Part shown: piece by piece, positions 45,545 through 54,519 of the stretch
Layout of the letters: every line of letters starts with the position of its first letter
Numbering within the stretch: position 1 is the first letter of the stretch
NCBI RefSeq assembly: GCF_945605565.1
Contig: NZ_OX216966.1
Coordinates: 5,324,001-5,388,000, forward strand
Length of the DNA: 64,000 nt
Reading direction: 5' to 3'
DNA from: Paenibacillus dendritiformis
GTDB lineage: Bacteria > Bacillota > Bacilli > Paenibacillales > Paenibacillaceae
The notes under the pieces: model-generated
Seen by the model: the letters and a program-made list of their open reading frames with translations, nothing else
Database searches by the model: none
What the model was told of the DNA's origin: nothing
Position numbers and translations under genes: made by a program

Positions 45545-46081
45545 TTAGAGGGCGCGCGTATTCTGCGCCAGCGCCAGGAAATAGTCCAGCGTCTTGTTCA
45601 CGCGCTTCACGACATGATCATGCGCTGGCACGCCGTCAGCGGTAAATTCCCGCTGATCTCCTCCGATCGAGATCCACTCCGGGCAGTTGATTCCGTGCAG
45701 GTTCCGCACGATCGTCTGGAGGTGGGACAAGGAGCTGACGCCGACCGCACCGCCAGCCGAGCTGACCGACAGCACCACCTTGTTGTTGAAATACTCGAAA
45801 TTCAAGTAGTCGAGCGCATTTTTCAGCACGCCCGACAGGGTGCCATGGTACTCCGGCGTCGCCAGCACAATCGCGTCGCTCTCCTTGACCGCCTTCTTCA
45901 GACGAAGCACGTTCGCATTCTCCTCGTCCACATCCGGGTCGTACAAAGGAAGCGGCAGGAGATGCAGCTCCACTACCTCCGCCTCGTGATCCTTTCCTTG
46001 CAGCCGTGCCGCGATATAGCGCACCAGCTTGGAGCTGGTCGCGTCCGCGTGATTACTCCCGGCAATACATACAATACGCAC
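45545..46081 (-). CDS. NADPH-dependent FMN reductase
   Basis: A 178-residue flavodoxin-like reductase. IVCIAGSNHADATSSKL is the FMN phosphate loop; ATPEYHGTLSGVLKNALDYLN is the conserved second loop. It reduces FMN, quinones or azo dyes (YhdA/ArsH type). The start is GTG with AAGGAGAG upstream. The stop is only 32 bases from the IS1182 end, so the IS likely landed in its 3' flank. Confidence 0.88.
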   Translation of the reverse strand: MRIVCIAGSNHADATSSKLVRYIAARLQGKDHEAEVVELHLLPLPLYDPDVDEENANVLRLKKAVKESDAIVLATPEYHGTLSGVLKNALDYLNFEYFNNKVVLSVSSAGGAVGVSSLSHLQTIVRNLHGINCPEWISIGGDQREFTADGVPAHDHVVKRVNKTLDYFLALAQNTRAL

Positions 46082-46147
46082 AATCTTCTCTCCTTCCGTC
46101 ATGTTGCGGTTGGCAAGCGAACATCATCTATGGATGAACAACCTGAC

Positions 46148-46348
46148 CTAACGGGAGGGGATGACATACCCGCTGCCAGAACGGCAGCGCTTCTTTTCCA
46201 ACAACGCCAGGTCTGTCCATTCTGCGCCCGGCGCTTCACGTGTCAAATACGCTTCCGCATGAGTGAACGCTTCTGCTTCCGATTCGGCGATCACGACACA
46301 GACGAACGGTCCCTGCGCCGATGACGCTTCCAACCGAAATATGTACAT
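46148..46348 (-). CDS. DUF3906-like small protein
   Basis: A 66-residue protein beginning MYIFRLEASSAQGPF and ending with a Lys/Arg-rich segment (LLEKKRCRSGSGYVI). The YIFRLEA start, the VVIAESEAEAFTHAE helix and the KK-R-G-GYV end match DUF3906 as remembered. GGGGAGGG lies before the ATG. It lies upstream of the FMN reductase on the same strand, 66 bases away. Confidence 0.65.
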   Translation of the reverse strand: MYIFRLEASSAQGPFVCVVIAESEAEAFTHAEAYLTREAPGAEWTDLALLEKKRCRSGSGYVIPSR

Positions 46349-46477
46349 GCCTTCGTCCCTCCCCTTTTGCAAATCATACATAAACAGGAAGTAACCGTCA
46401 AGAAAAGGCTCAATTCTACAGGTTGAAGCGGCTATCGTCTATGCGGAGCATTGATCTCGTTTTTCGACAAATGAAAC

Positions 46478-46516
46478 ACACCGCGCCTCAGCTCCGCCTT
46501 CTGAGAGCCGCGGTGT
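46478..46516 (-). terminator. Terminator hairpin after oppF
   Basis: ACACCGCG pairs with CGCGGTGT and an inner CCTCAG/CTGAG extends it. It follows the oppF stop by 12 bases on the minus strand. Confidence 0.65.
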
Positions 46517-46528
46517 ATTAAGGTTCGC

Positions 46529-47482
46529 CTATAACGATATTTTTTTCCTGTATGCCTCGGCTTCCGACGGAGACGCATAAACAAAATGACCCGGCCGAAT
46601 CTCAATCAACTCCGGACGTTCCGACTTATAATCATGGATGTCCGGATTGTAGTATATCCGCTTGCGGTTCCGCTCGTGATGCGGATCTGGCAGCGGTATC
46701 GCCGACAGCAGCGACTGCGTATACGGATGCAGCGGCCGTTTATACAATTCATCGGCATTGGCCAGCTCCACGAGCTTGCCGTTATACATGACCCCGATCC
46801 GATCGGAGAAATATTTGACGACCGACAGATCATGCGCGATGAACAATATCGTCAGTCCCAGCTTCTTCCGCAGCCGGTTGAGCAGATTCAGCACCTGAGC
46901 TTGAATCGATACGTCCAGCGCCGATATCGGCTCGTCCGCGATGATCAGATCAGGGTTCGTAATCAGCGCCCGCGCGATGCCGATCCGCTGCCGCTGGCCT
47001 CCGGAAAATTCGTGAGGGTACCGGCTCGCATGCTCTTTGGTCAGACCGACCATCTCCAAAATGTCATAGACCATGGCAAGCATCTCTTTTTCGTTCTTGC
47101 ACAGCTTGTTGATTTTGAGGCCTTCCCCGATAATTTCCTTGACCGTCATTCGCGGGTTCAGCGAAGCGATCGGATCCTGGAAAATCATCTGCATGCCGCG
47201 CGTCACTTCTTGTCTCGCTTCCTTGCTCAACCGACCCGAAATCAGCTTCCCATTGAAGTAGATCTCCCCGCTAGTAGGCTGGTACAGACGGATAATCGTC
47301 CTGCCGGTCGTCGTCTTTCCGCAGCCGGATTCGCCGACGAGACCGAACGTTTCCCCCTTGTGAATCGTGAAGCTGACATCGTCGACCGCCTTCAGTACCG
47401 TTTTTCTCCGTCCGAACCCGCTCGTGAAGTATTGCTTCAGATTTTTCACTTCCAGCACCGGCGGTACCGTCGAATTCATCAT
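46529..47482 (-). CDS. oppF: Oligopeptide ABC transporter ATP-binding protein OppF
   Basis: A 317-residue ATPase. Walker [10 protein letters not shown], signature [15 protein letters not shown], Walker [13 protein letters not shown], then the C-terminal oligopeptide-transporter extension ([16 protein letters not shown]). With OppD it powers import of peptides. ATG 47482 follows the oppD stop by one base; ATG 47479 is adjacent. Last gene of oppABCDF. Confidence 0.93.
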   Translation of the reverse strand: MMNSTVPPVLEVKNLKQYFTSGFGRRKTVLKAVDDVSFTIHKGETFGLVGESGCGKTTTGRTIIRLYQPTSGEIYFNGKLISGRLSKEARQEVTRGMQMIFQDPIASLNPRMTVKEIIGEGLKINKLCKNEKEMLAMVYDILEMVGLTKEHASRYPHEFSGGQRQRIGIARALITNPDLIIADEPISALDVSIQAQVLNLLNRLRKKLGLTILFIAHDLSVVKYFSDRIGVMYNGKLVELANADELYKRPLHPYTQSLLSAIPLPDPHHERNRKRIYYNPDIHDYKSERPELIEIRPGHFVYASPSEAEAYRKKISL

Positions 47483-47483
47483 G

Positions 47484-48539
47484 TTATCGCACCAGCCTTT
47501 CGGTTTGCTGCGCAATCCGCCGCTTCAGGACATCAGGAAGCTGCACGGGCGGAGCATTCGGGTGAAGGAGCCATGTGGCGGCAAAGTGCGTATCGCTCAC
47601 TTGGTACATCGGCGGCTCCTCCTCGAAGTCGATGCGCATCGCATAGCGGTTGCGCGGCGCGAACGCGTCTCCCTGCGGCGGGTACAGCATATTTGGCGGC
47701 GTGCCCGGAATAACGAGCAGCTCATCCGATGCGCTTGTATCCAGATCAGGCATTGAGACGAGCAGACTCCATGTATACGGATGCTTCGGATTATAGAAAA
47801 TTTCATCCACCGTGCCGTATTCCACGATTTTACCGGCATACATGACCGCTACCCGATCCGCCATATTCGCCACAACGCCCAGATCATGCGTAATAAAAAT
47901 GACCGACAGCTGGCGCTCTTTTTGAATCTGCTTGATCAAATCAAGAATTTGCGCCTGAATCGTCACGTCCAGCGCCGTCGTCGGCTCATCGCAGATCAAT
48001 ATTTCCGGATCGCTCGCCAGCGCGATGGCAATGACAATCCGCTGTCTCATCCCTCCCGAAAATTGGAACGGATACTGCTCAAACCTTTTCTCCGGATCGG
48101 GGATGCCGACCGCTACCATCAGCTCCAGCGCTCTTTCCCGGGCCTTCGCTTTGCTGATGTTGTGGGCCCGAAGCGCTTCCATAATCTGCTTCCCGACCTT
48201 CATGATCGGATTCAACGAAGACATCGGATCCTGAAAGATCATCGCGATTTTGGAGCCGCGAATCTGCGTAAATTGCCGCTCCGTATATTGGGTCAGATCA
48301 TCCCCTTGATAGAGTATGCTTCCACCCTCAATATTGGCGTTCTTGGACAAAATGCCCATAATCGCTTTATTGGTCACCGATTTGCCCGAGCCCGATTCGC
48401 CGACAATCGCCAGCGTCTCTCCGCGATGCAGCTCGAAGCCTACGCCGCGCACGGCATGAATCTTGCCCGCAAAGCTGTTGAACGTAATACGCAGATCCTT
48501 GACCTGCAATACCGTTTCCTTGTTCGTTGCCACAGTCAT
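47484..48539 (-). CDS. oppD: Oligopeptide ABC transporter ATP-binding protein OppD
   Basis: A 351-residue ATPase. Walker A GESGSGKSV, signature FSGGMRQRIVIAIAL, Walker B ILICDEPTTALDV, and the extension HPYTWSLLVSMP with PRNRYAMRIDFEEEPPM. AGGAG and GGGGTGA precede the ATG. It lies 17 bases after oppC. Confidence 0.93.
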   Translation of the reverse strand: MTVATNKETVLQVKDLRITFNSFAGKIHAVRGVGFELHRGETLAIVGESGSGKSVTNKAIMGILSKNANIEGGSILYQGDDLTQYTERQFTQIRGSKIAMIFQDPMSSLNPIMKVGKQIMEALRAHNISKAKARERALELMVAVGIPDPEKRFEQYPFQFSGGMRQRIVIAIALASDPEILICDEPTTALDVTIQAQILDLIKQIQKERQLSVIFITHDLGVVANMADRVAVMYAGKIVEYGTVDEIFYNPKHPYTWSLLVSMPDLDTSASDELLVIPGTPPNMLYPPQGDAFAPRNRYAMRIDFEEEPPMYQVSDTHFAATWLLHPNAPPVQLPDVLKRRIAQQTERLVR

Positions 48540-48556
48540 CTGTCTTCACCCCGCTC

Positions 48557-49693
48557 CTATTCTTGTCCTCTTAGCGTCGGATCAAAGGCATCTCGCAGTC
48601 CGTTCCCGAACAAGTTGAACGAGAGCATCAGAATCGAGATGACAATGGCCGGGAACAGCGTCAAATGAGGATGATCCAGCAGCAATTTCTGACCATCCGC
48701 CAGAAGAACGCCAATCGAAGGCTCAGGCGCGCCAATCCCCAATCCTAGATAAGACAGGAACGACTCGGTGAATATAGCTCCCGGAACAGCAAGCGTCGCT
48801 TGGGTAATGATCGGACCGATAGCGTTCGGCAGGATGTGCCGGAAGATGAGAACCCGATCTTTGGCTCCCATCGTTCGCGATGCCAATACATATTCCTGTC
48901 CCTTGTATTTATAGAACTGGGCCCGAATCATCCGGCTCATCCCGATCCAGCCGGTGATGACCATCGCCAAAATGATCGGCATAATTCCCGCTCCCAAAAA
49001 CATGACAAATAGAATGACGAGCACAAGCGACGGAACACCGTTCAATATTTCGATAATCCGCTGCATAATCATGTCAACTTTTCCGCCGTAATACCCGGAT
49101 ATCGAGCCGTAGGTGATGCCGATGAGCACGTTAATCGTAACGGCCATGAATCCGATTAGAAGCGAAATTCGCGTCCCTTTCCACAGGCGCGTCCACTGAT
49201 CACGCCCCAGCGAGTCCGTACCCATCCAAAAATACTGATCCTTTGCTTCTTTTAATTGGTACATGTCTACTTTCGCCTTCACCATCGGAATTTTGCGGCC
49301 GCGATACTCCATTTCGAATTCATCGATGATTTTGACGACGCTGTCTTTATATTTCACATCCAGACTGGCCTTTTGAATATCCATCGTCCTCGTGCCGTCG
49401 AAGATGCCCAGCTTCTCGATCCCCGGCACGCGCGGCGGCAGCAAGGTCCATTCAATATGCTGCTCGCGGTATGTAAAGGAGCTGAGCAATGGGGCGATGA
49501 TAGCCATCAAGATAATAAAGCCGATAAAAAAAGCGGCAACGGTGGACGCTTTATTTTTGCGGAAACGCAGCATCGCGTCCTTGAAAAAGCCGATCGCCTG
49601 ACCTTCGAACTTCTGGTCGGCGAGCTGCTTCTCGCGCTGCACCAGCTCGAACGGGTTCTGCCCTTTACGTTTCTCCGTTTCGATGTTCATCAT
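48557..49693 (-). CDS. oppC: Oligopeptide ABC transporter permease OppC
   Basis: A 378-residue permease with an N-terminal OppC_N helix (about residues 50-72), a large extracellular loop (about 75-170), and five helices in the BPD_transp_1 domain. The EAA coupling loop is YVLASRTMGAKDRVLIFRHILPN. The start overlaps the oppB stop by four bases. Confidence 0.92.
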   Translation of the reverse strand: MMNIETEKRKGQNPFELVQREKQLADQKFEGQAIGFFKDAMLRFRKNKASTVAAFFIGFIILMAIIAPLLSSFTYREQHIEWTLLPPRVPGIEKLGIFDGTRTMDIQKASLDVKYKDSVVKIIDEFEMEYRGRKIPMVKAKVDMYQLKEAKDQYFWMGTDSLGRDQWTRLWKGTRISLLIGFMAVTINVLIGITYGSISGYYGGKVDMIMQRIIEILNGVPSLVLVILFVMFLGAGIMPIILAMVITGWIGMSRMIRAQFYKYKGQEYVLASRTMGAKDRVLIFRHILPNAIGPIITQATLAVPGAIFTESFLSYLGLGIGAPEPSIGVLLADGQKLLLDHPHLTLFPAIVISILMLSFNLFGNGLRDAFDPTLRGQE

Positions 49694-50637
49694 TTCTTCC
49701 CTCCCATGCGGATCCGCGGATCAATGATGCCGTAAGACAGATCCACGACCAAAATGCTGATTAGGCCGATCAAGGAATAAAAGAACATGATGGCAATCGT
49801 TAACGGATGATCGAGAGAGTTAATCGAGTTGACCACCAGAGAGCCAAGCCCTGGCACGCTGAAAATGTTCTCAATGACGATCGCTCCCGACAAGATCGAG
49901 AAAAACAACGGAATAATAATATTGGACAGCGGAACGAACGAGTTGCGAATCGCATGGCGCAAGGTCGCCTGCGTGAGGGTTAGCCCCTTCGTCCGGGCCA
50001 GCAGCATATAGTCCGAGTTAAGCGCTTCGCATAGTTCCGCTCTCAGATAGCGGGTAATGACCGCGATTTCACCGAAGGATAACGCCAGAACCGGCAAAAT
50101 CATCGATTGCAGCTTCGTCCAGCTCAGCGATTGCTCCGCCGAGAGAAGGATCGGCACCAGTTCCCATTTGAACGCGACGATATATTGGAGCAGCGCCGCA
50201 ATTACGAACGAAGGCACCGAGATGAACAGCACGACCATAATATTAAGGGTATGATCGGTCGCGGTATTCTTCTTTAGCGCCGCCCAAATGCCGAGCATAA
50301 TGCCGATCGGCAGTGTAAAGATAAGCGCGAAAACATTAAGCTGGATCGTAATCGGCAGCTTGTCCTTAATAATATCGAAGACCGGAACCTTCGGCTGCAC
50401 TTTAATCGAATCGCCGAAATTGAAGCTGAGGAAATCTTCCAAAAAATATACGTACTGGACAACAAGCGGCTTGTCCAAATGGTATTTCGCTTCGATGCGC
50501 TCCTTCACGTCCAGTGGCAGCATTGGATCGCTCACGATGCTTCCAGGCATGGAATGGATCAGAAAGAAAAGCAGGCTGATGATCAGAAACAAAGTGATTG
50601 CCATTGCAACCAGTCTTTGCGATATGTAACGCAGCAT
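49690..50637 (-). CDS. oppB: Oligopeptide ABC transporter permease OppB
   Basis: A 315-residue permease with six helices. The N-terminus MLRYISQRLVAMAITLFLIISL and the EAA loop DYMLLARTKGLTLTQATLRHAIRN are diagnostic. The start at 50637 has AAAAGGAG upstream; the longer frame to 50694 overlaps the leader. It overlaps oppC by four bases. Confidence 0.92.
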   Translation of the reverse strand: MLRYISQRLVAMAITLFLIISLLFFLIHSMPGSIVSDPMLPLDVKERIEAKYHLDKPLVVQYVYFLEDFLSFNFGDSIKVQPKVPVFDIIKDKLPITIQLNVFALIFTLPIGIMLGIWAALKKNTATDHTLNIMVVLFISVPSFVIAALLQYIVAFKWELVPILLSAEQSLSWTKLQSMILPVLALSFGEIAVITRYLRAELCEALNSDYMLLARTKGLTLTQATLRHAIRNSFVPLSNIIIPLFFSILSGAIVIENIFSVPGLGSLVVNSINSLDHPLTIAIMFFYSLIGLISILVVDLSYGIIDPRIRMGGKK

Positions 50638-50710
50638 GGGCCTGAAGCTCCTTTTCGCAAATTCGGAGACCTTGTGCAACGGATGGTTGCGCAAGGCCTC
50701 CAGCTTTTAC

Positions 50711-52495
50711 CTAGTCATGAATGATGGATTGCAGCGGAGCGAACTCGATTTCCGGGAAAAATTTCCCTTTAGCCAAAAGTTCAATCCGGTCCTGATACAG
50801 CATTGCATTATCATTTTGGAACAGCGGAATTTGCGGAACATAGTCCAGCAGCATTTTTTCCATTTCCACTAACGCTTGAAGTCTTTCCTCAGGTTTCAGC
50901 AGCAGATCCCCGGTCGTCGTCCGCTTTTGGAGCTCGTCGAATTCCGGACTGCTGAAGCGATGCGAACGGTTCGGGAAGTCGGTTCTCCATGCCTTCATGC
51001 TGGACCATGGGTTGAACGCGTTCTGGGTAATGGCGCCAATGCCCAATTCAAAATCACCGTCCCGGTAGGCGTCATAAGCGGCATTAAATGGCATTGCACG
51101 CAGCTTGATGTCAAGGCGGTCTTTGCCGAACAGATTCTCGTACAACTCTTCCGTCACTTCAGCGGTTTGCTTCATCGTATCTTGGGCATCGAAATAAGTA
51201 ATTTCAATCGTGATCTTCTTGTTACCATTCGCCGCGTAGGCCTTATCGAAATATTCCTTCGCGAGCTCCGGATCGTAGCCGGTTCCTTCGGGAAGGATCG
51301 CCTTGGCCGCTTCCGTATCGCGGTACTTTTCTCCCTTCCGATAATCCCCTACCATGCAAATCGTAGAAATATAGTACGGAGCAGATTTGAAGGTTTTGAA
51401 AATCCCCTTCGACAATTTATCGCGATCGATTCCGTAGAACAGCGCTTTACGCAAATCATTGTTCGCCAGAATCGGATTTTTCTTCGATTCGGTATTTACA
51501 TAGAAGCCCCATACCGATTTCGCTTCGGTATAGACAACTCTTGGATCGTCGCCATATTTATCGAATTGCTCCCCGCTGATCGAGACACTTTCGATTTCGC
51601 CCTTCTCCCATAACTGCATTCTGGTGGAGCTATCCATGACGACCCGGTTTTCGATGCGATCCGGCGTATAGACATCTTTCAACGTTGCATCCGGATTTTT
51701 CTCGAATACGCGGTACTGGTCGCGCACCCACTCAGTCAGCCGGTACGTGCCGCTGGAAGGTACTTGTTCCAGCGTCGTCCCATACGTCGTGGACGTTCTA
51801 TCCGCATTCATGCCCGCCTCATACAATTGTTTGTGGATGGGCGATGTCGCTCCCCCGCCTGCAAAGACGCTAAATACATCAATTTCAGGCATTTCTGTCT
51901 CCAGCACAATCTCCAGCGTCAGGTCATCCTTCGCTTTAATGCCGACCTCTTCCCACTTGGCTTCACCCTTAAAATATTTGTTAGCGCTTACAACTGGTAT
52001 ACTATCGAATAGGATGAACGCATTGCGGTTGACCAGCTTCGGGTCCAGCAGCATCTGGTATGAATATTCATAATCATGCGCCGTAATTGGCGTTCCATCC
52101 GTCCATTTTAGTCCTTCCTTCAGATTGAAGGTCCATGTTTTGTTGTCAGAAGTCACTGGCAAATCAACAGCCTGGTAAGGCACAAACTTCACATTGTCCG
52201 TTGCTTCATCATAGATCAGTTCAAGCAAACTGCCATAAATATACTCCATCAGCTTCGACGCCTCTGCATTTTCACTCATATGCTGGTTAAACGTCTCCAC
52301 CGATACACTGGAAAAGCGCATCACGGACTGCTTGTCGGAAGCTTCCTTCTCCCCGGAATTTTGCTTGCTTTCCCCCTCTGTGCTCTCTTGCTTCGTCTGG
52401 CTGGCGTCATTGCCGCCTCCGCTGGTGCAGCCAGCGAAGGATAGCGCCATCAACATGGCCAAAATCACCAGAAAAGGTTTTTTTGGCTGTGTCAT
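50711..52495 (-). CDS. oppA: Oligopeptide-binding lipoprotein OppA
   Basis: A 594-residue SBP_bac_5 protein. The lipoprotein signal has the lipobox SFAGC (Cys 22), followed by a Ser/Gly/Glu-rich linker (23-55). The peptide-binding fold follows, with WTFNLKEGLKWTDGTPITAHDYEYS and SGTYRLTEWVRDQYRVFEKN as family blocks. It delivers peptides to OppBC, including possible signalling peptides. RBS GAGGAGGGG. First gene of the operon, separated from oppB by 73 bases. Confidence 0.93.
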   Translation of the reverse strand: MTQPKKPFLVILAMLMALSFAGCTSGGGNDASQTKQESTEGESKQNSGEKEASDKQSVMRFSSVSVETFNQHMSENAEASKLMEYIYGSLLELIYDEATDNVKFVPYQAVDLPVTSDNKTWTFNLKEGLKWTDGTPITAHDYEYSYQMLLDPKLVNRNAFILFDSIPVVSANKYFKGEAKWEEVGIKAKDDLTLEIVLETEMPEIDVFSVFAGGGATSPIHKQLYEAGMNADRTSTTYGTTLEQVPSSGTYRLTEWVRDQYRVFEKNPDATLKDVYTPDRIENRVVMDSSTRMQLWEKGEIESVSISGEQFDKYGDDPRVVYTEAKSVWGFYVNTESKKNPILANNDLRKALFYGIDRDKLSKGIFKTFKSAPYYISTICMVGDYRKGEKYRDTEAAKAILPEGTGYDPELAKEYFDKAYAANGNKKITIEITYFDAQDTMKQTAEVTEELYENLFGKDRLDIKLRAMPFNAAYDAYRDGDFELGIGAITQNAFNPWSSMKAWRTDFPNRSHRFSSPEFDELQKRTTTGDLLLKPEERLQALVEMEKMLLDYVPQIPLFQNDNAMLYQDRIELLAKGKFFPEIEFAPLQSIIHD

Positions 52496-53038
52496 AAGAT
52501 CCCCTCCTCATGTTAAATGTTGTTCATGTATGTCAATTTATGCGGGTAACAATGAAAACGGACATGCAGAAAACCTATTCCATCGACAAAATTCCTCATG
52601 GAATCAATTAAATGTTAATTAATGCAATTATGATCCATTTTTTTACCAGATCAAATCTTTGGATATAGGATATGCAATACATTACATTGGTGACAAAGAA
52701 GTATACGCTCGAGGAAAATAGTGGAATGCAATTATTAAAAGCCTATCAAAGTGACAAATCGTAGTCAAGATATAAATATGTGATCTGGAAGGGGGATATT
52801 GTTAAACTTAATAAAGAAGAGAAATTAACCCTAAAATACGGTGTATGTTCCAGCACCAAACTTCTTTCTTCTCAATTTTCTTACTTAACCGAAAAAACAG
52901 TAGAAAACTTCACAATCGAAAACAGCATAAGAACTCGAACTGCAGAGGCCTGCTATGTCTGCCCGGGCAGTTCTACGTAAAAAGGGTCTGCACTAATTGC
53001 AAACCCGAGTATGGATCCGCTTTATGTTGAAAGCTGTT
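52496..53038. other. AT-rich intergenic region between oppA and the RiPP exporter
   Basis: Noticeably richer in A and T than the flanks. It holds the oppA promoter region, an inverted repeat ATTCCAT-N14-ATGGAAT (52577-52604) and one weak plus-strand reading frame (52780-52980). Nothing else is supported. Confidence 0.5.
52780..52980 (+). CDS. Doubtful small ORF (66 aa) with Cys-x2-Cys tail
   Basis: The frame opens at a GTG without an RBS. A strong GGAAGGGGG run lies inside it but faces no normal start codon in this frame. The predicted product is Thr/Ser/Lys-rich and ends AEACYVCPGSST. Its position beside an exporter in an AT-rich island raises the thought of a second precursor peptide, but nothing proves it is translated. 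Confidence 0.2.
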   Translation: MIWKGDIVKLNKEEKLTLKYGVCSSTKLLSSQFSYLTEKTVENFTIENSIRTRTAEACYVCPGSST

Positions 53039-54331
53039 TTATGTAGATACTCCGTCATCCTGTACTGTATTTTTGTGTTTTACCGCTGAAGTCTCATCAC
53101 TCAACGTCCGTAGCGGCGTAATACAAAAAGCGCCCGCTGTGATCAGCATCAAACAAATTCCATTCACACGAACGACAGATTGAAGTTCGACGCCTAGATG
53201 CAACAGATACGACATGAGCGCCAAAGATAACGGAGTCAAAGCGGTCGATACTGATGTCATAATCGCTGTCACTTTACCCAGCATATGAGGCTCTGTCGTC
53301 TTCTGAATGTATGTAAAAATGGGAATGTTAGAAAGTTGGATCGAGTAGCCGATTGCGAAAAGCGCGCATACCGCCAGCGCAAACTGGTGTATGAAGCCGA
53401 GTGCGCTATAGCCGAGCACGACGACGGCCAGGAAGCACAGCATAATAAGCCCGGGACGAACAAACGTTTTGCACAACGAGGTCGTAAGCGCTCCCAGTAT
53501 AAATCCGATGCCCAGCGAGATCTGCAGACAAGCAAGCACGAAGGCGCTGCCCTGCAAAATATCCCGGGCCATAATCGGAATCATGACTCCCATCGGCCCG
53601 GCGATAAAAAAATTCATGAGGAAACCAATTCCTGTGGTAATTGGCAAAATGCGATGCCCCCGAACATAGGCAAGCGAAGCGCGAAAGTCCTCCCATGGGG
53701 TTGTTGAGCGTGTGGATTCAACCTGCTGCGGCGAGGTTCGAACGCAAGCGATAAGCAATGAAGAAATGAGAAGCATTGCCATACAGAACAAAAAAACTCC
53801 AGTAAATCCGATAGAAATAATTAATGTACTGCCTATGAGCGGCCCGATAATAAGGCTGTATTGCCCGGCCATCCGCAACAGTCCATTCGCCCGCTGCAGC
53901 GAATCTTTATCGGTAATGGAGACGATCATGGAAGAATGCGCAGGACCGGAAAATGCGTCCATAATGCCAAACAGAAAAGAAACGATGATCAGGAAAATCG
54001 GAGTAAGCGTATCGGTCAGATAACAAGCCAAAATGGACGCGATAAGAAGCAATTCCGACCACTGCGAGATAAGAACGACCAATTTTCGGTTTAACCGATC
54101 GGCAATAATTCCGCCATAGATCGTAAACAACAGCCGGGCGAACGTAGAGGCGAACAACATCATGCCCAAATAACTGCGCGACTCGTACATCGTGAGCATC
54201 AGCCATTCCACGGCGATGATATAAATAAAATAACCGGGACTGGAAATGAGGGCCGCCGTCAAAAAGAAGCGGTAATTGCGATTGCCCCAAATACCGGATT
54301 GGGGCGTGGCTTTCAATTGCTGGTCCATCGA
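53039..54331 (-). CDS. MFS exporter of the RiPP-like island
   Basis: A 430-residue major facilitator of the MFS_3 (EntS-like) type with 12 helices. The first cytoplasmic loop reads GGIIADRLNRKLVVLIS (motif A). ATG 54331 has AAAGGAC upstream; ATG 54346 has no RBS. It follows the radical SAM gene by 188 bases and has its own promoter at 54383-54411. By position it is the likely exporter of the modified peptide, but it could be an unrelated efflux pump. Confidence 0.85.
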   Translation of the reverse strand, partial: SMDQQLKATPQSGIWGNRNYRFFLTAALISSPGYFIYIIAVEWLMLTMYESRSYLGMMLFASTFARLLFTIYGGIIADRLNRKLVVLISQWSELLLIASILACYLTDTLTPIFLIIVSFLFGIMDAFSGPAHSSMIVSITDKDSLQRANGLLRMAGQYSLIIGPLIGSTLIISIGFTGVFLFCMAMLLISSLLIACVRTSPQQVESTRSTTPWEDFRASLAYVRGHRILPITTGIGFLMNFFIAGPMGVMIPIMARDILQGSAFVLACLQISLGIGFILGALTTSLCKTFVRPGLIMLCFLAVVVLGYSALGFIHQFALAVCALFAIGYSIQLSNIPIFTYIQKTTEPHMLGKVTAIMTSVSTALTPLSLALMSYLLHLGVELQSVVRVNGICLMLITAGAFCITPLRTLSDETSAVKHKNTVQDDGVST

Positions 54332-54382
54332 ACTACGTCCTTTCATAAAGCATATCCACTTTTATCCCTCTTTTTTTGAATC

Positions 54383-54411
54383 AATATATTCTATTCATTA
54401 ACAAAAGTCAA
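54383..54411 (-). promoter_or_regulatory. Promoter of the MFS exporter
   Basis: On the minus strand TTGACT and TATATT are exactly 17 bases apart, about 50 bases before the start codon. The -35 is the same as that of the precursor promoter. Confidence 0.65.
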
Positions 54412-54519
54412 TATAATGGTCAAAATATCATACTCAACTACAAAGGAAATGAACGAGCTAGTCTCTGTTCGTTCCGCTGTTCACTACTTCGCTGAATCTC
54501 GTTGGTCTTATTAGGCAGG

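Noticed and set aside
54347..54519. A second peptide gene between maturase and exporter
   Set aside because: Only promoter elements were found; no frame with an RBS.
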